Positions 11,023 through 21,283 are shown, counted from the first letter of the stretch. The stretch: 64,000 bases of DNA from Gracilaria gracilis (GCA_030374805.1 JARGSG010000147.1:1-64000); one strand, 5' to 3'. The notes: generated by a model from the sequence alone, not told the origin. Translations and numbers: made by a program.

Positions 11023-12285
11023 ATGAATAAGATGATGTTGCCAGCCTGTCTGCTCATAATAGTTCTGTACATTGGGAACGTAGAGTGTAATTTAGTACAC
11101 AAACGCGGAACATTAGAAACTCTTCTGCAGTATGGATCTGCACAATCACCCCAGGTCTTTCTCCTAGAAATCAACGATAATGAGGAACTTATGCAAACGA
11201 TGTTAAACACTTCTGAAAGCAACATAATAACTTCTCATCAGATTAGTACACAAAAGATCTCAGATAACAAGTACAATATTTCCGCCACACTCTTCTTTGA
11301 CTTTCTTCCTGGGGAAGCAAACTATACTATAACCGTTTCAACTCGGACAATGAAAGGAGATTCAAAACTATATACCTTGAAACAGTCCCACTCAGTTTAT
11401 GGTATGGTTTTCTTTGACACCATGAATGGGAAGATTCAGACAATCTCAGGAGATTTTGGGGTCGGATTTAACCTGACTTCATTTGTAGGCTTGGAAACCG
11501 ACCCATTCCGTGTCAAGTCACTTGTGCATATTCCGAACGAAATAGACTTGGAACCTACTGTTGAAGTGATAGGACAAAAAAACGAAAGCAATATACTCGA
11601 AGAAGACGATGTGATTGTGGACGAGGAAGGGCTGTTGGTTATGCCTCAACCGTTCCGCACAGGGTCCGCAATGGTGATTATCAAGTCAGAGAATCTCAAG
11701 AAAGACGGAAAGTCATTCGAAACAGCGATCGCCATAACCATTCCAGACACGCCTGTGCCACCAGCTGTAGTTGATCAGAAGGGAGTTCAGAGAGTGAACA
11801 TTGGCCCAAATGGAACTATCGATGTAATGTTGGACATGTTCAATGTTAGAACAGATTCAAATCTTACATTGCTCCTTGGCGATTGGGAATTACCCGCAAT
11901 CTTCGAAGAGTCTGTTACGGGCAAAGACGAGCAGAAAATACTATTCCGAGGCGCAGCTAATCCGGGGAAGTATGACATTCAAGTGAGAATTGAATCTGCT
12001 ACTGGGAGGGAGGATGTGATCTCATTGTACGATACGTTCTTGCTGGTAGGCAGAGAAGGCGAAAAGGAGAAGTCTGGGCTGAGCGTTGTGGGGATATTGT
12101 TAATTGTGTTTGGGTCTATCACGACTGTGGTTGTTGCACTGATTTTGAGAATCATATGGGTTAATCACAGAAGCGAGGCTCAGGAAAGAGAAATGCGTGA
12201 AAGATGCGTATGCCCTTCATGCGAGGAGAAAGATGTAGTTCATATCGTGAGAGATGTTTACGGACGTGGGAGTGAGCAGGTGTGA
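11023..12285 (+). CDS. single-pass (type I) membrane protein, paralog of 21406-22695
   Basis: The 420-residue product starts at ATG 11023, where a signal peptide begins (MNKMMLPACLLIIVLYIG, cut near VEC); the frame is also open upstream but has no ATG there. The long extracellular part has many N-glycosylation sites and beta-rich character. One transmembrane helix (about residues 354-380) is followed by a short basic and acidic cytoplasmic tail ending RDVYGRGSEQV. It aligns along its whole length with the protein at 21406: LLQYGSAQ, HSVYG.VF, PFRTGSAM, PNGT...LDMFN and the tail are shared. No known family is recognised. It may be a surface receptor or adhesion-like protein; the conserved tail suggests a cytoplasmic partner. 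That is inference. Codon use is more AT-rich than in the paralog. Confidence 0.85.
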   Translation: MNKMMLPACLLIIVLYIGNVECNLVHKRGTLETLLQYGSAQSPQVFLLEINDNEELMQTMLNTSESNIITSHQISTQKISDNKYNISATLFFDFLPGEANYTITVSTRTMKGDSKLYTLKQSHSVYGMVFFDTMNGKIQTISGDFGVGFNLTSFVGLETDPFRVKSLVHIPNEIDLEPTVEVIGQKNESNILEEDDVIVDEEGLLVMPQPFRTGSAMVIIKSENLKKDGKSFETAIAITIPDTPVPPAVVDQKGVQRVNIGPNGTIDVMLDMFNVRTDSNLTLLLGDWELPAIFEESVTGKDEQKILFRGAANPGKYDIQVRIESATGREDVISLYDTFLLVGREGEKEKSGLSVVGILLIVFGSITTVVVALILRIIWVNHRSEAQEREMRERCVCPSCEEKDVVHIVRDVYGRGSEQV

Positions 12286-13718
12286 GCAGCTTGTAGTACC
12301 TTCGTAGTTCGCTTAATGAATGACGCTCGTTCGTTACAAAGCGTAAATTTGAATATTTGTTTTCAAACGTGAAATCCGTACTTCTTCTTTATTATAAAGC
12401 CCTCTCTCTTTATGAAGGCCAAGACCTTGTGACGGTCATGTCTAACTAGGGACAAATCCGTTTTACGTCACCTTCGCTGATTCTGGAGATGCAGCTTCAG
12501 ATGAGAATATATTCGCATCATCAAAATTATTCTATGCCGCCCAAGTGGCGCTTTCCCAAATATCTATGGGGGTTGCGGTAGTTGTTTCCAGAAAGCGTGA
12601 CGAGAGCGGAGTTTATGGCGAACTATGTAGAAATACAAGAGTTGTGGCAATGGTAGTAATACACAAGCTACACGGCGAGTAGCTATTGGCGAGTATTCAG
12701 CTACAAACTAAAAGCACGGGAGAAACAAAGGGAATGGAGTTGATTCGGCATTTGGAAGGTGGCGATCGCACACACGAGCAGTTGGGATTGAATGGGCAAG
12801 TACAGAATGATGAACGAATGGCAGGGAAGATACAATTGTAGTGCGGGAGCCAAAGGCTTGGCAGGAGGCAAGAGTGGACTTGGTGAGCGTCTGAGACGAG
12901 GCGATGTGGAAGAAGGGCCTTTCTTTGCATGTTGAGAACGAACGAACGCATGTTGAGAGGCGTGGGCGCTCTCGAGACGTGACAAATTTGATGTTGAGGC
13001 TGACGGTAAAACGGTTGGCGCTTATTAACGTCGATGGGGCTCATGGATGTGGACAAGCGTCTGGTGAACAGCACCACAGTTTGTTGGGGCGTGTTGAAGT
13101 CACGGCCCTGAGGCGCTCACAAAAGAGAGAGAGAGAGAGAGGGAGAGAGAGAGAGAAATCTCACCAGCCGCGTGAAGATGGAGGTGGAATGGGCCTCTGG
13201 CCCCCGCACTTGTTTTATCTAAGCGCTGGGCCCAAGCCCCCTGGGCTACTGTACCTTCGCATACGGTGCGCTATTCCAATCAGCGGCGCACAAGTGGAGA
13301 AGGAGCGTGAGTAGATTGCCAGATTCACCGTTTGCACGACGTGTCGTCCTTTGTACCAAGGGTATGACCTGGGACGCCTGAAATGCGTGCGAACTTTGGT
13401 AAAGCAGAGGCGACACTGCGCACGGAGCGCGGCAGCCGTCCCAACTGCGATCGGCGCCAAAACCCCTTACTTTAGCCTTACCCGTTCGTCAGCCATCAGG
13501 CGCAGCCAATTGGGCAGCAACGTGGCGCGCCCCATAATGGAGACGCCGTTTCTTCGCTCCGTAACTCGTTGGGGATCCCACCCGCGCACCACCAAATAGA
13601 TAGATACTGTAGATTCACTTAAGGTTGCTTTTCGCCCGAGATCTCTCGCTACCCAAGCGCGCCGCCGCGCAGTTTGTAACAACCCCAGTTCGCCGCATGG
13701 TTCGTTGAAACCTCTCCC
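12286..13718. other. intergenic with (GA)n repeat
   Basis: No gene supported. A purine repeat of GA units interrupted once by GGG lies at 13124-13157. The last part before 13719 is the promoter region of the haloperoxidase gene. Confidence 0.5.
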
Positions 13719-13728
13719 TATATAAAAG
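13719..13728 (+). promoter_or_regulatory. TATA box of the haloperoxidase gene
   Basis: TATATAAAAG lies about 80 bases before the start codon. It is followed by CACTGCAG and a pyrimidine tract with a run of about 14 C, a plausible initiator and leader. Confidence 0.65.
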
Positions 13729-13802
13729 CCACTGCAGCCTCTCTCCCCCCCCCCCCCCCTTTTTCGACCGCACAAGCCTTCACCACCCCCAACCCACTCA
13801 CC

Positions 13803-15617
13803 ATGACTTCTCACTACACAAGGTTCAACGAGTCGTACGGCGTCAGAGAGCAGGCCGCGCTGCTCGCCAAGAGCCGCCCGCATCCCACCCATGTCGCCAA
13901 CGCCGAAGAGCTGCGCTACCGCATCCCGTTCGACGGCTGCGCCAACCAGGGCATGCCGTCGCACATCGGCAGCTACACCAAGGGCCTACCGCACGACCCG
14001 GCAACCGGCGTGCTCGTCAACCCCAATGATTTCCAGCTCTTCATCCGCGCCATGGACTCTGGCGACAAGCTCACCATCCGAGCGATCCCGCTCGGCCCGC
14101 AGATCCCCGAGCCGCGCTTCACGTCCGGCATCGCCGGTCCCGGCACCGACGTGCGCGCCTGGGAATCAATGGCCGCTGGAAACACCTTCGACCTGGAGGG
14201 TCCCGACGCGCAGGCCGTCACCATGCCGCCAGCGCCCACGCTGGACAGCGACGAGCTGGTCACCGAGATCACCGAGTGCTACTGGATGGCGTTGCTGCGC
14301 GACGTGCCGTTCGCCGAGTTCAGCACCAACAACTACGTGTGCGAAGCGGTGGAATCGCTCAACAACACGCCGTGGATCAAGCTGTGCGACGACGCGTCCA
14401 AGCTGCCCGTCAATCTGACAGCGCCCGAGCGCAGGCGCCTGCGCGGCCCGTTCACGACGGACAGCGTGTTCCGCGGCACCACGCGCGGCGATGTGCAAGG
14501 GCCGTACCTGTCGCAGTTCCTGCTGATCGGCAACAGCGGCATCGCCAACGGAAACAGCATTGAGGACGGCTTCATTCAATACGGTGCGCACCGAGTGGAC
14601 CAGCGCGTGCGCGTGGCCGAGAAGGGACGCGACTTTATGACCACATGGCAGTCGTTCATGGACGTGCAGAACGGCGCCGACGTACGCGGAAGGGAGGTGT
14701 ATGACGACGAAGTCGGGTTCCGGTTCATGGCGACGCCGCGTGATCTTGCCACGTACGTGCACTTTGACGCGCTGTATCAGGCGTACTTGAACTCGTGCCT
14801 GATCTTGTTGGGCCTGCGTGTGCCGTTCGATAAGGGGTTGCCGTTCCAGCTGGACGACGACATTGACCGCCAACAGACGTTTGCAACGTTCGGGGCGCCA
14901 CACATCCTGTCGCTGGTGACGGAGGTGGCGACGCGCGCGCTCAAGGCGGTGCGCTTCCAAAAGTTCAACGTGCACCGGCGACTGCGGCCCGAGGCGGTGG
15001 GCGGGCTGGTGGAGCGGTTCAGCAACGAAGGCGAGAACGAGCTGTTCAAGGGCGTGGAGAAGCTGTGCTCGCAGCTGGACTGCGACATGCTGGAGAAGGT
15101 GATGCAGCACAACAAGAAGCAGAACGAGAAGAGCGACCACGGGGCGGCGCGCAACGAGGACGAAGGGTCAGGACGGACGGTGTTGCTGCCGATGGCGTTC
15201 CCGGAGGGGAGCCCGATGCACCCCAGCTACGGCGCCGGGCATGCGACGGTGGCTGGCGCTTGTGTGACGGTGTTGAAGGCGTTCTTCGACCATGCGTACG
15301 AGCTGCGCATGAAGGATGCGGATGGGAACATGGTGCCGTTTGCGTTTGTGGCGAATGGGGACGGCAGCTGTCTGGTGAACGAGATTGAAAAGTATGACAA
15401 CAAGGCGCTGACTGTTGAGGGTGAATTGAACAAGGTGTGCTCCAACATCTGCATTGGGCGCAACTGGGGCGGTGTGCACTACTTTAGCGACTATCGTGAG
15501 TCGATCCAAGTGGGTGAGCAGATCGCCATCGGCATGCTGGAGGAGCAGAAGCTGACGTACGGCGAGAACTTTTCGATGAGCGTTCCACTATTTGACGGCA
15601 CGGTGTACCGAATCTGA
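13803..15617 (+). CDS. vanadium-dependent haloperoxidase (bromoperoxidase type)
   Basis: The 604-residue protein matches red-algal vanadium bromoperoxidases in length and layout. Known for the family: the enzyme uses H2O2 and bound vanadate to oxidise halides, giving hypohalous acid and halogenated metabolites. Active-site motifs are present: KFNVHRRLRPEA with Lys387 and Arg395; HPSYGAGHATVAGACVT with Gly479 and His480; GRNWGGVHYFSDY with Arg553 and His559. Their spacings equal those of the Corallina enzyme (Lys398, Arg406, Gly484, His485, Arg545, His551). Odd: Ala478 stands where Corallina has Ser483, a vanadate-contacting residue. The start ATG 13803 lies about 80 bases after a TATA box; there is no signal peptide, as in relatives. 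Single exon, GC-rich. Confidence 0.96.
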   Translation: MTSHYTRFNESYGVREQAALLAKSRPHPTHVANAEELRYRIPFDGCANQGMPSHIGSYTKGLPHDPATGVLVNPNDFQLFIRAMDSGDKLTIRAIPLGPQIPEPRFTSGIAGPGTDVRAWESMAAGNTFDLEGPDAQAVTMPPAPTLDSDELVTEITECYWMALLRDVPFAEFSTNNYVCEAVESLNNTPWIKLCDDASKLPVNLTAPERRRLRGPFTTDSVFRGTTRGDVQGPYLSQFLLIGNSGIANGNSIEDGFIQYGAHRVDQRVRVAEKGRDFMTTWQSFMDVQNGADVRGREVYDDEVGFRFMATPRDLATYVHFDALYQAYLNSCLILLGLRVPFDKGLPFQLDDDIDRQQTFATFGAPHILSLVTEVATRALKAVRFQKFNVHRRLRPEAVGGLVERFSNEGENELFKGVEKLCSQLDCDMLEKVMQHNKKQNEKSDHGAARNEDEGSGRTVLLPMAFPEGSPMHPSYGAGHATVAGACVTVLKAFFDHAYELRMKDADGNMVPFAFVANGDGSCLVNEIEKYDNKALTVEGELNKVCSNICIGRNWGGVHYFSDYRESIQVGEQIAIGMLEEQKLTYGENFSMSVPLFDGTVYRI

Positions 15618-16334
15618 GAGGCAGCGGCTGCTGTCGTGTACCAAGTTGGTACTACCAACGGTACATTGCTGGGACGCGAGACGCGCGCTTGCAGCTGCAA
15701 CGTTAGATAGCTGAGATACGTCAAGCCGCTTAACGGCTTGAATCAACAAGGTGTGCTGTGCGGCTTGACATGCTCGTAGCTGGCAAAAAGTTGCTTGTGT
15801 CTGTCGTAAAACGGCTGATGCATGACACGTTCCCAACGCGCCGCCGCCCGCGCTTCTCAAACGACTCGCGCTATCGCGCTATGCCGCACAACGTGTGCGC
15901 CGTGTGGGCGCGTATGATCGCGCCGCAGCCGCGGAACCCTCACCGCGGCGGCGGCATACAACATCCACGTCACGCGCTTACACACGCACGCGCGCGCGCG
16001 AGCGAGCGAGCGAGCGAGCGCGTGTACACGTACATGTATGTAACACGGTAACCGAAGGTATGACAAGCGGCGCTGTCAGCGGCGCGCGTTTTGAGTGTTG
16101 AAGCGCGGCGGCGGCGCGAAAACGGGAAGCGCGCGCGCGTGCTGCTCGGTCGCGCCCACGCGCGCGGCGCTTACACCGCGGGCAAAGGCGCGCGTGAGGC
16201 GGCGGCTGTTTGAGGCGGCGCGAACGGCGCAAACATACAGCCGTAACGTGGCACGAGCGCCCGCTGCATGCGATGGGCGCGGCGCGCTTTTCGCCAGCGC
16301 GCATCCGCCACGCCACACGGCTGGCGCGGCGCGC
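15618..16334. other. intergenic, CG-rich, with simple repeats
   Basis: Holds a (CG)n/(GAGC)n stretch near 15983-16025 and, just after the haloperoxidase gene, a small partly palindromic stretch with GTACCAAGTTGGTAC followed by TACCAACGGTAC. No gene supported; the long ORFs on both strands follow from the CG-rich composition. Confidence 0.45.
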
Positions 16335-16341
16335 TATAAAA
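16335..16341 (+). promoter_or_regulatory. TATA box of the Cys-rich protein gene
   Basis: TATAAAA in a GCGC-rich context, about 170 bases before the start codon at 16512. Confidence 0.55.
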
Positions 16342-16511
16342 GCGCGCGCAGCCGCCGATCGGTCGCCCATTTGAGCGTCTGCCATCGTCATCGTGTTATC
16401 GAGCGCCCCTTTCTGTTGGCCGATCCGTTCTCCCGACTCCTCCCGACTCCTTTTTTGTTGTGAACAGCTGCAATCGCGATCCGCACCGCCACTCGATCCA
16501 CACCGCCCGAC

Positions 16512-17333
16512 ATGAAGTGCGCGCTGTTAGTACTGATGGTGGCGTCGCTTGCCACGGCGCTGCAGGCGTCGGCCGCGCGCGGCAACGGCGCGGTCGGCAC
16601 GGTATGCAGCGCCGACACGGACTGCGCGTCGGCGCTATACTGTCTGGGCACGGACGGCGTGAAGAAGTGCGTGCCTGGGCAGACGCTGGGCGCCAAGTGC
16701 GGCGCCGATCCGTGGTGGAACTGCCAGCCCGGGCTACACTGCCTCGGCGAGACGGAGAAGAAGTGCGTGCCGGGCAAGCCGGTGGGCATGGTGTGCGGCG
16801 CCGATCCGTGGTGGAGCTGCCAGCCCGGGCTGCATTGCCTGGGCGCGCCCGTGAAGAAGTGCGTGCCCGGCAAGCCGGTGGGCATGCGCTGCGCAGACGA
16901 CCCGTGGTGGAGCTGCGCGCCGCCGCTGCACTGCCTCGGCGAGACGGAGAAGAAGTGCGTGCCCGGAAAGCCGGCCGGCATGGAGTGCGCGGCCGACCCG
17001 TGGTGGAGCTGCCAACCGGGGCTGTACTGCCTGGGCGACACGGTGAAGAAGTGCGCGCCGGGTAAGCCGCTGGGCATGGAGTGCGCGCCCGATCCGTGGT
17101 GGAGCTGCCGGCCGGGGCTGACGTGCAGCAACGGCAGGTGCATGAAGGAGGCCAAGCAGGGCCAGAGCTGCGCGGCGCGCGATGTGGCGTGCGCGCACGG
17201 GCTGGTGTGCGCCGGCACGGGCGTCAAGCAGTGGTGCCTGCCGCCCAAGAAGAAGGGGCAGGCGTGCGGTTGGGACGCATACTGGCGCTGCGAGCAAGGG
17301 CTGCGCTGCGTGGACAACGTGTGCATGGTGTAA
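16512..17333 (+). CDS. secreted cysteine-rich repeat protein (DPWW repeats)
   Basis: The 273-residue product has a signal peptide (MKCALLVLMVASLATALQAS, cut near AAR) and no later membrane segment, so it should be secreted. The mature part is built from tandem modules of about 36 residues, each with four Cys and the pattern C..DPWWSCQPGLHCLG followed by KKCVPGKP.GM. I count about five DPWW modules flanked by diverged ones at both ends (the last two lack DPWW). The pattern resembles disulfide-rich EGF-like or Dickkopf-type modules, but I cannot assign a family. Function unknown; a wall, matrix or defence role would be inference. The 346-codon open frame on the other strand is a shadow of the repeats. 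Confidence 0.85.
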   Translation: MKCALLVLMVASLATALQASAARGNGAVGTVCSADTDCASALYCLGTDGVKKCVPGQTLGAKCGADPWWNCQPGLHCLGETEKKCVPGKPVGMVCGADPWWSCQPGLHCLGAPVKKCVPGKPVGMRCADDPWWSCAPPLHCLGETEKKCVPGKPAGMECAADPWWSCQPGLYCLGDTVKKCAPGKPLGMECAPDPWWSCRPGLTCSNGRCMKEAKQGQSCAARDVACAHGLVCAGTGVKQWCLPPKKKGQACGWDAYWRCEQGLRCVDNVCMV

Positions 17334-17460
17334 CACGTGGTGTGAGAAGCAGCGCTGTGCTGCCAACGTGTGCGTGGTGTCTCACGTGGCGTGAGAAGCA
17401 ACGCTGTGCTGCCAACGTGTGCGTGCATTCCACGTGTGCGTGCTGTGCCAACGTGGCGCT
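17300..17460 (+). repeat. 49-bp tandem repeat spanning the 3' end of the Cys-rich gene
   Basis: Two near-identical units (17336-17384 and 17385-17432: CGTGGTGTGAGAAGCAGCGC... and CGTGGCGTGAGAAGCAACGC...) are preceded by a diverged unit overlapping the last codons (GCTGCGTGGACAACGTGTGC) and followed by a partial one. The coding end seems to have been duplicated into the 3' untranslated region. Confidence 0.75.
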
Positions 17461-17592
17461 TGAGCGCGCCCGAAATGGTTTGGTTTTTGTAACGTGTTTT
17501 TTTTTTGATTTTTCGAGGTTTGTGGTTCGTAACTGTGCGTGAACACTAAAAAAAAAGAGAGTGAATGGTTGCCGTTTTTTCTGCTTGACCGA

Positions 17593-17598
17593 AATAAA
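17593..17598 (+). terminator. polyadenylation signal AATAAA
   Basis: AATAAA about 260 bases after the stop of the Cys-rich protein gene, in an AT-rich stretch following T-rich and A-rich runs. It is the only canonical signal close to that gene. Confidence 0.4.
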
Positions 17599-17599
17599 A

Positions 17600-18480
17600 C
17601 ATGATATCAGCGCATACAGCGTTGTCGCAATTACAGTACAGCGAATCGCATGCGTGCCAAATTCGGCACCGGCAGACGAGCACCACGGCGGGCGCGGAGG
17701 CGGAGGTGGCGGCGCGGTGGAAGGCGGTGCTCATAACAGAGCTGCGCGGAGAATGGTTGTCGTTCGCCAGCGCTGAGCGTTCATTACTTGTGGCGCACAG
17801 CGGCTGTGGCTGTGAGGGGCGCCTTTGCAGGCGGCGGGACAAACCGTCAGCCTCGCCGTGCCACGCTGTGCTGCGCGAGCATGTGAGCTGCTGCCGCTGC
17901 TGCTGCTCAAAATTCAGCGCGCCGCATTTGGCACAACGGTGGCAACTGTTGCAGCAAGCAGTTGCTGATTTTGTCGGTTGGAATTTGGCGTGTTTGCGCA
18001 ACAGAAGTGAAGCGATGGCGCAAAACTGATTGTGAATTGCGAGCAAACCAAACCAAACCAAAAACCAAACCAAACGGCAAATGTTCAAACCAAAATCAGC
18101 GCCACTGCACGGCGGTGGTGAGCGCATCGCCAGCCCATTGCTCGCCGCATTGTGCGCGCCGCGGCGGCGCGCGGCGGCGCGCCAACGGCGGCCAACCAAC
18201 GGCTCAACGGCGCGCGCGGCGCGGCGGCACGCGCGGCGCACGCGCGCGCGCACGCGCTGTAAACAGGCGCGCGGCGCGAAGAGCGCGCGCGGCTCCGCGA
18301 GCTGCAGAGTCTGCAGACGCGCCGCCCGGCGCGCGTTTGCGCGCGCGCGTGCAAATTCATCGCGTTAAGGCGCCCGCGTCGCGCCGATTATACGCACAGC
18401 GCGCCCGTGTGCGCGCCCGTGTTGGGCGCGCCGCCACTCGCGCGTGTGGTGGCGCCGCGCGCCGCCGCGCCGCGCCGCGC
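17600..18480. other. CG-saturated intergenic stretch
   Basis: From about 18110 to 18480 the sequence is almost only CG, GC and GCC/GGC units, an extreme local composition that leaves frames open on both strands. Just before it is a short (CAAAC)n stretch (18045-18075). No gene supported. Confidence 0.5.
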
Positions 18481-18487
18481 TATAAAA
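18481..18487 (+). promoter_or_regulatory. TATA box of the 18640 gene
   Basis: TATAAAA at the right border of the CG-saturated stretch, about 155 bases before the start codon. Confidence 0.6.
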
Positions 18488-18536
18488 CGCCGCGCTGCAG
18501 CGCCCCACTCTCACAAGTTCTTCACCCATCTCTCTG

Positions 18537-18550
18537 CTCATCTCTCTCTT

Positions 18551-18584
<34 letters not shown>

Positions 18585-18605
18585 TCTTTCTCCTTTCTCT
18601 CTCTC
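18537..18605 (+). repeat. (CT)n(CA)n microsatellite in the leader
   Basis: CTCAT, CTCTTT and CT repeats pass into a pure (CA)n run (about 18564-18583) and back to CTCT. It lies between TATA box and start codon, so it should be part of the 5' untranslated region. Confidence 0.7.
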
Positions 18606-18639
18606 GCCGAGCTCCGCCGTCGCCGTCACTATTACTACA

Positions 18640-19188
18640 ATGTTCCGCTTCGCCGCTATCTTGGTGCTTGCCAGCTGCGTGCTGGCGGCGTGCGCGTACG
18701 AGCAGGCGCCGTCGCCGGTGCGCGCGCGCCAGCTGGCGCAGCTGTCGCGCCGTCGCGCCGCGTTGCTCAAGCAGCTGTCCGTGCACCAATCGCGGCTGTC
18801 GCACGCCACGCGCGAGCAGCAGTCGTACCAGTCGTCCGTGAGCAAGTTTGAGAAGCTGCTGAGCGCCACGCAGAGCGCGTGCAGCTCGGACAAGAAGGCG
18901 TGCCTGCACATTGACACCGTGCGCGCAAAGCTCAACAGCCTGCACGGAAAGCTGCGCGCCGCGCGCGAGCTGGCGCACCACGCTGAGCACGAGAGGCGCA
19001 TCGCTGACGTGAGGACGCAGCTGGCTAACGTGGAGCATAGCTTGACGTCGGTCAAGTCGCTGTACTACGGCAGGCCGTCCGTGGCGCCGCGACCGGTGGT
19101 GACGTACGTGAACGGCAGGCCCACCATCACCATCCCCAGGCCGGTGATTCCCAAGATTGTGATCCCCAAGATTCAGTTTGGCTATTAG
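18640..19188 (+). CDS. small secreted coiled-coil protein, unknown
   Basis: The 182-residue product starts at ATG 18640; the frame is open far upstream only because of the CG-rich DNA. Signal peptide MFRFAAILVLASCVLAACAY is followed by a helical segment rich in Ala, Arg, Leu and Gln (residues 30-140) with heptad-like Leu spacing and two Cys near residues 87 and 93. The C-terminal tail is Pro/Ile/Val-rich (TIPRPVIPKIVIPKIQFGY). No family recognised. The TATA box, leader and signal peptide make it a credible gene for an extracellular structural protein; the function is open. Confidence 0.75.
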   Translation: MFRFAAILVLASCVLAACAYEQAPSPVRARQLAQLSRRRAALLKQLSVHQSRLSHATREQQSYQSSVSKFEKLLSATQSACSSDKKACLHIDTVRAKLNSLHGKLRAARELAHHAEHERRIADVRTQLANVEHSLTSVKSLYYGRPSVAPRPVVTYVNGRPTITIPRPVIPKIVIPKIQFGY

Positions 19189-21199
19189 ACACGCTGTGGG
19201 AATGCTCTGTATCTACCGCTGTAGCAGCCGCCGTGTGTGTGTGTGTGTTTTGTTTGAGTAAAAATAATAGCGCCGTTTGTGTTTTCCTACAAGCGTATGA
19301 TATTCCACTCCGCACCGCTGTCAATTGCTTGTTGCGCGTGTTTTTGGAAACACGTGCCGCACCCTACACCGCGCGCCGCACACCGCGCGCCGCGCGCGCG
19401 CGCACCCCTTTTTTTGCTTGTTGCCCTTCGCTGTCCAGCGCGCGCGCACAGCCGCCGCTTCCGCCTCCGCGCCGCCGCTCGCGACTGCGCGACACTTCAT
19501 TCATTCTTGCCACCGTCACCCATAATCATAACTGTTCCACCCGTCAAACTCGCGCACCGCCCACATTCCCGTGCCCACCGTCGCCGCCTCTCTTCTCCCC
19601 TGCGCCGTATCTATCTCACCGCGAGCCGAGATGAGCGTGTGACACCTGTTCGCCGCAACTATGTACATCTTTTCTTCAACATACAGCACGTAAGCGCCGC
19701 CCACTTTCTCCTCCACCCACTTTCTCCCCCACCCACACAACCCGACCTTCTGCGCGCGACATCACGTCACCCTTCCCGGTGCTGGTGCATCTTCTTGCAT
19801 CTGCCTTATTCTCCAACGCTCTCCGAGCACCACCCCACTTCACATCTGGCCCCATATTTTTGCTGTAGTATTACAGCGAACCTCAACCTGACTGCGCACA
19901 AGCCGAGCTCTTGTCGCAAAATCGCTCACCACTTATCAACACAGCCGCCGCCGTTGGCGCCGCTTCGCCGCTTCGCCGCTTCGCGCACCTTCCAGCTGTC
20001 TTCCGCAACAGCCGCGCGCTCAGGATGGGTGTTGGTGGCAGCCACTGCATTCGTGCCAACATTTCATTCATTGTTCGCTCGTGCCGCGCGCCCTCAGGTC
20101 GCGAGTCTGTTTCCACGCGCCGCCTTACCTCACTCACCCGCAACGCTGTCCCCGTCGCTGCGCGCGCGCACAAGTGCCTGCGCGCTGTCCAATCCACTTG
20201 GAGCCAACCTCGCGATACGCCACTCACAAGTCGCGTATCTACAGGTAGCTCTATATAAACACTCATCACACATGATTCACCCCACGTGCATCGATACATT
20301 CTGCTCCATGCGAGCATTACAGCGCCAACCGCCGTTGCGCAACATTGCCGTATCATAGCTCATACTTCGATAACTACACGCTACCAACGGTTACTGTACC
20401 ACAGCCGCCCTTTGCTCATCCACATTCCCGCCAGCTGTACCGTTGGTAAAAGTCTTTTTACTTGTCGCCTAGCTAGCTACATGTAGATATCGCAGATGCA
20501 TCTGCGATAGCCGACATCAGTTGCGCAGTGGACGCGTCAATGCACGCGTCGCCCCGGAAGTTCCATTGCGGCGCAACAAGCATTCACTGTACTGCATTGC
20601 TGCACGGCAATTGTATCTGCGCGCCTAACAGGATCAACAAACCCATTTTGCCGCGCGCAGCGCTCCGAGATCCACCAACTTCCCTCACGCCAATCGAATT
20701 GCAACGTGCTCGCCTCAATTCGCCGCGCCCCGCGCGCCTTCCCAAACAACCCCCTCCGCCTCCCCCGCCTTTCTCGCCCAGTTGCCTTTCCTACTATCAG
20801 CAGCGCACCGCGTCCGCGCGCCCTGTTCTTCGCCCCCAGCCGCCGCCAAGCAACGCGTCTCTGGCCGCGCCAGCTCAATTCAGCCTGCCAGCCGCTGCGC
20901 GCCGCTTCGTGCTAGCAATGTCGCCCTGAATGAGAGCGTTGCATTTCGCCCCGCAGAGAAAACAATGCTACTCTCCACGCTCAACCGTGCCCGCGCGTCC
21001 CCCACTCTGTTGTTGCCGCTTGCTGTCCAACCGCCCGACCGCACCCACACACACACACAAGTCAATATGGCTGCGTTCGCGTCTGTTCTTTTTCCACTTG
21101 ATGTCATTGGTGGCGCGTGTTGCCGAAAGGGGGCTACTTATTGCTGGTATCGCCTCGAATAGTCAGCCGTGACCCCCGATGATATCACCCCGCGCTACG
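19189..21199. other. intergenic, no supported gene
   Basis: Pyrimidine-rich on the plus strand, with a (GT)n run just after the 18640 gene and many short overlapping ORFs lacking domains. A perfect 22-bp palindrome (TATCGCAGATG and its mirror) lies at 20488-20509, and an inverted pair ACCAACGGT/ACCGTTGGT at 20383-20391 and 20439-20447. Confidence 0.45.

Positions 21200-21236
<37 letters not shown>
21200..21236 (+). repeat. poly-C tract (37 C)
   Basis: Unbroken run of C about 50 bases before the TATA box of the next gene. Such runs are prone to slippage and can form quadruplexes on the G strand; the exact length may also be a sequencing estimate. Confidence 0.85.
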
Positions 21237-21283
21237 AGAGAAACCGCCTCTTTTCGCCGTAGCGCTGCGTGCAGCCGCCCTTG

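Noticed and set aside
14166-15140. 324-codon minus-strand ORF inside the haloperoxidase gene
   Set aside because: Shadow of a GC-rich coding sequence with strong third-position bias.
16388-17428. 346-codon minus-strand ORF opposite the Cys-rich gene
   Set aside because: It mirrors the repeats of the plus-strand gene, has no domain, and the plus strand has a signal peptide and Cys pattern.
17962-18639. N-terminal extension of the 18640 protein by about 226 codons
   Set aside because: Upstream part spans the TATA box and the CG block; the signal peptide begins at ATG 18640.
19279-20358. 359-codon plus-strand ORF
   Set aside because: Low-complexity Pro/His/Arg/Ser composition from pyrimidine-rich DNA, no domain, no credible promoter.
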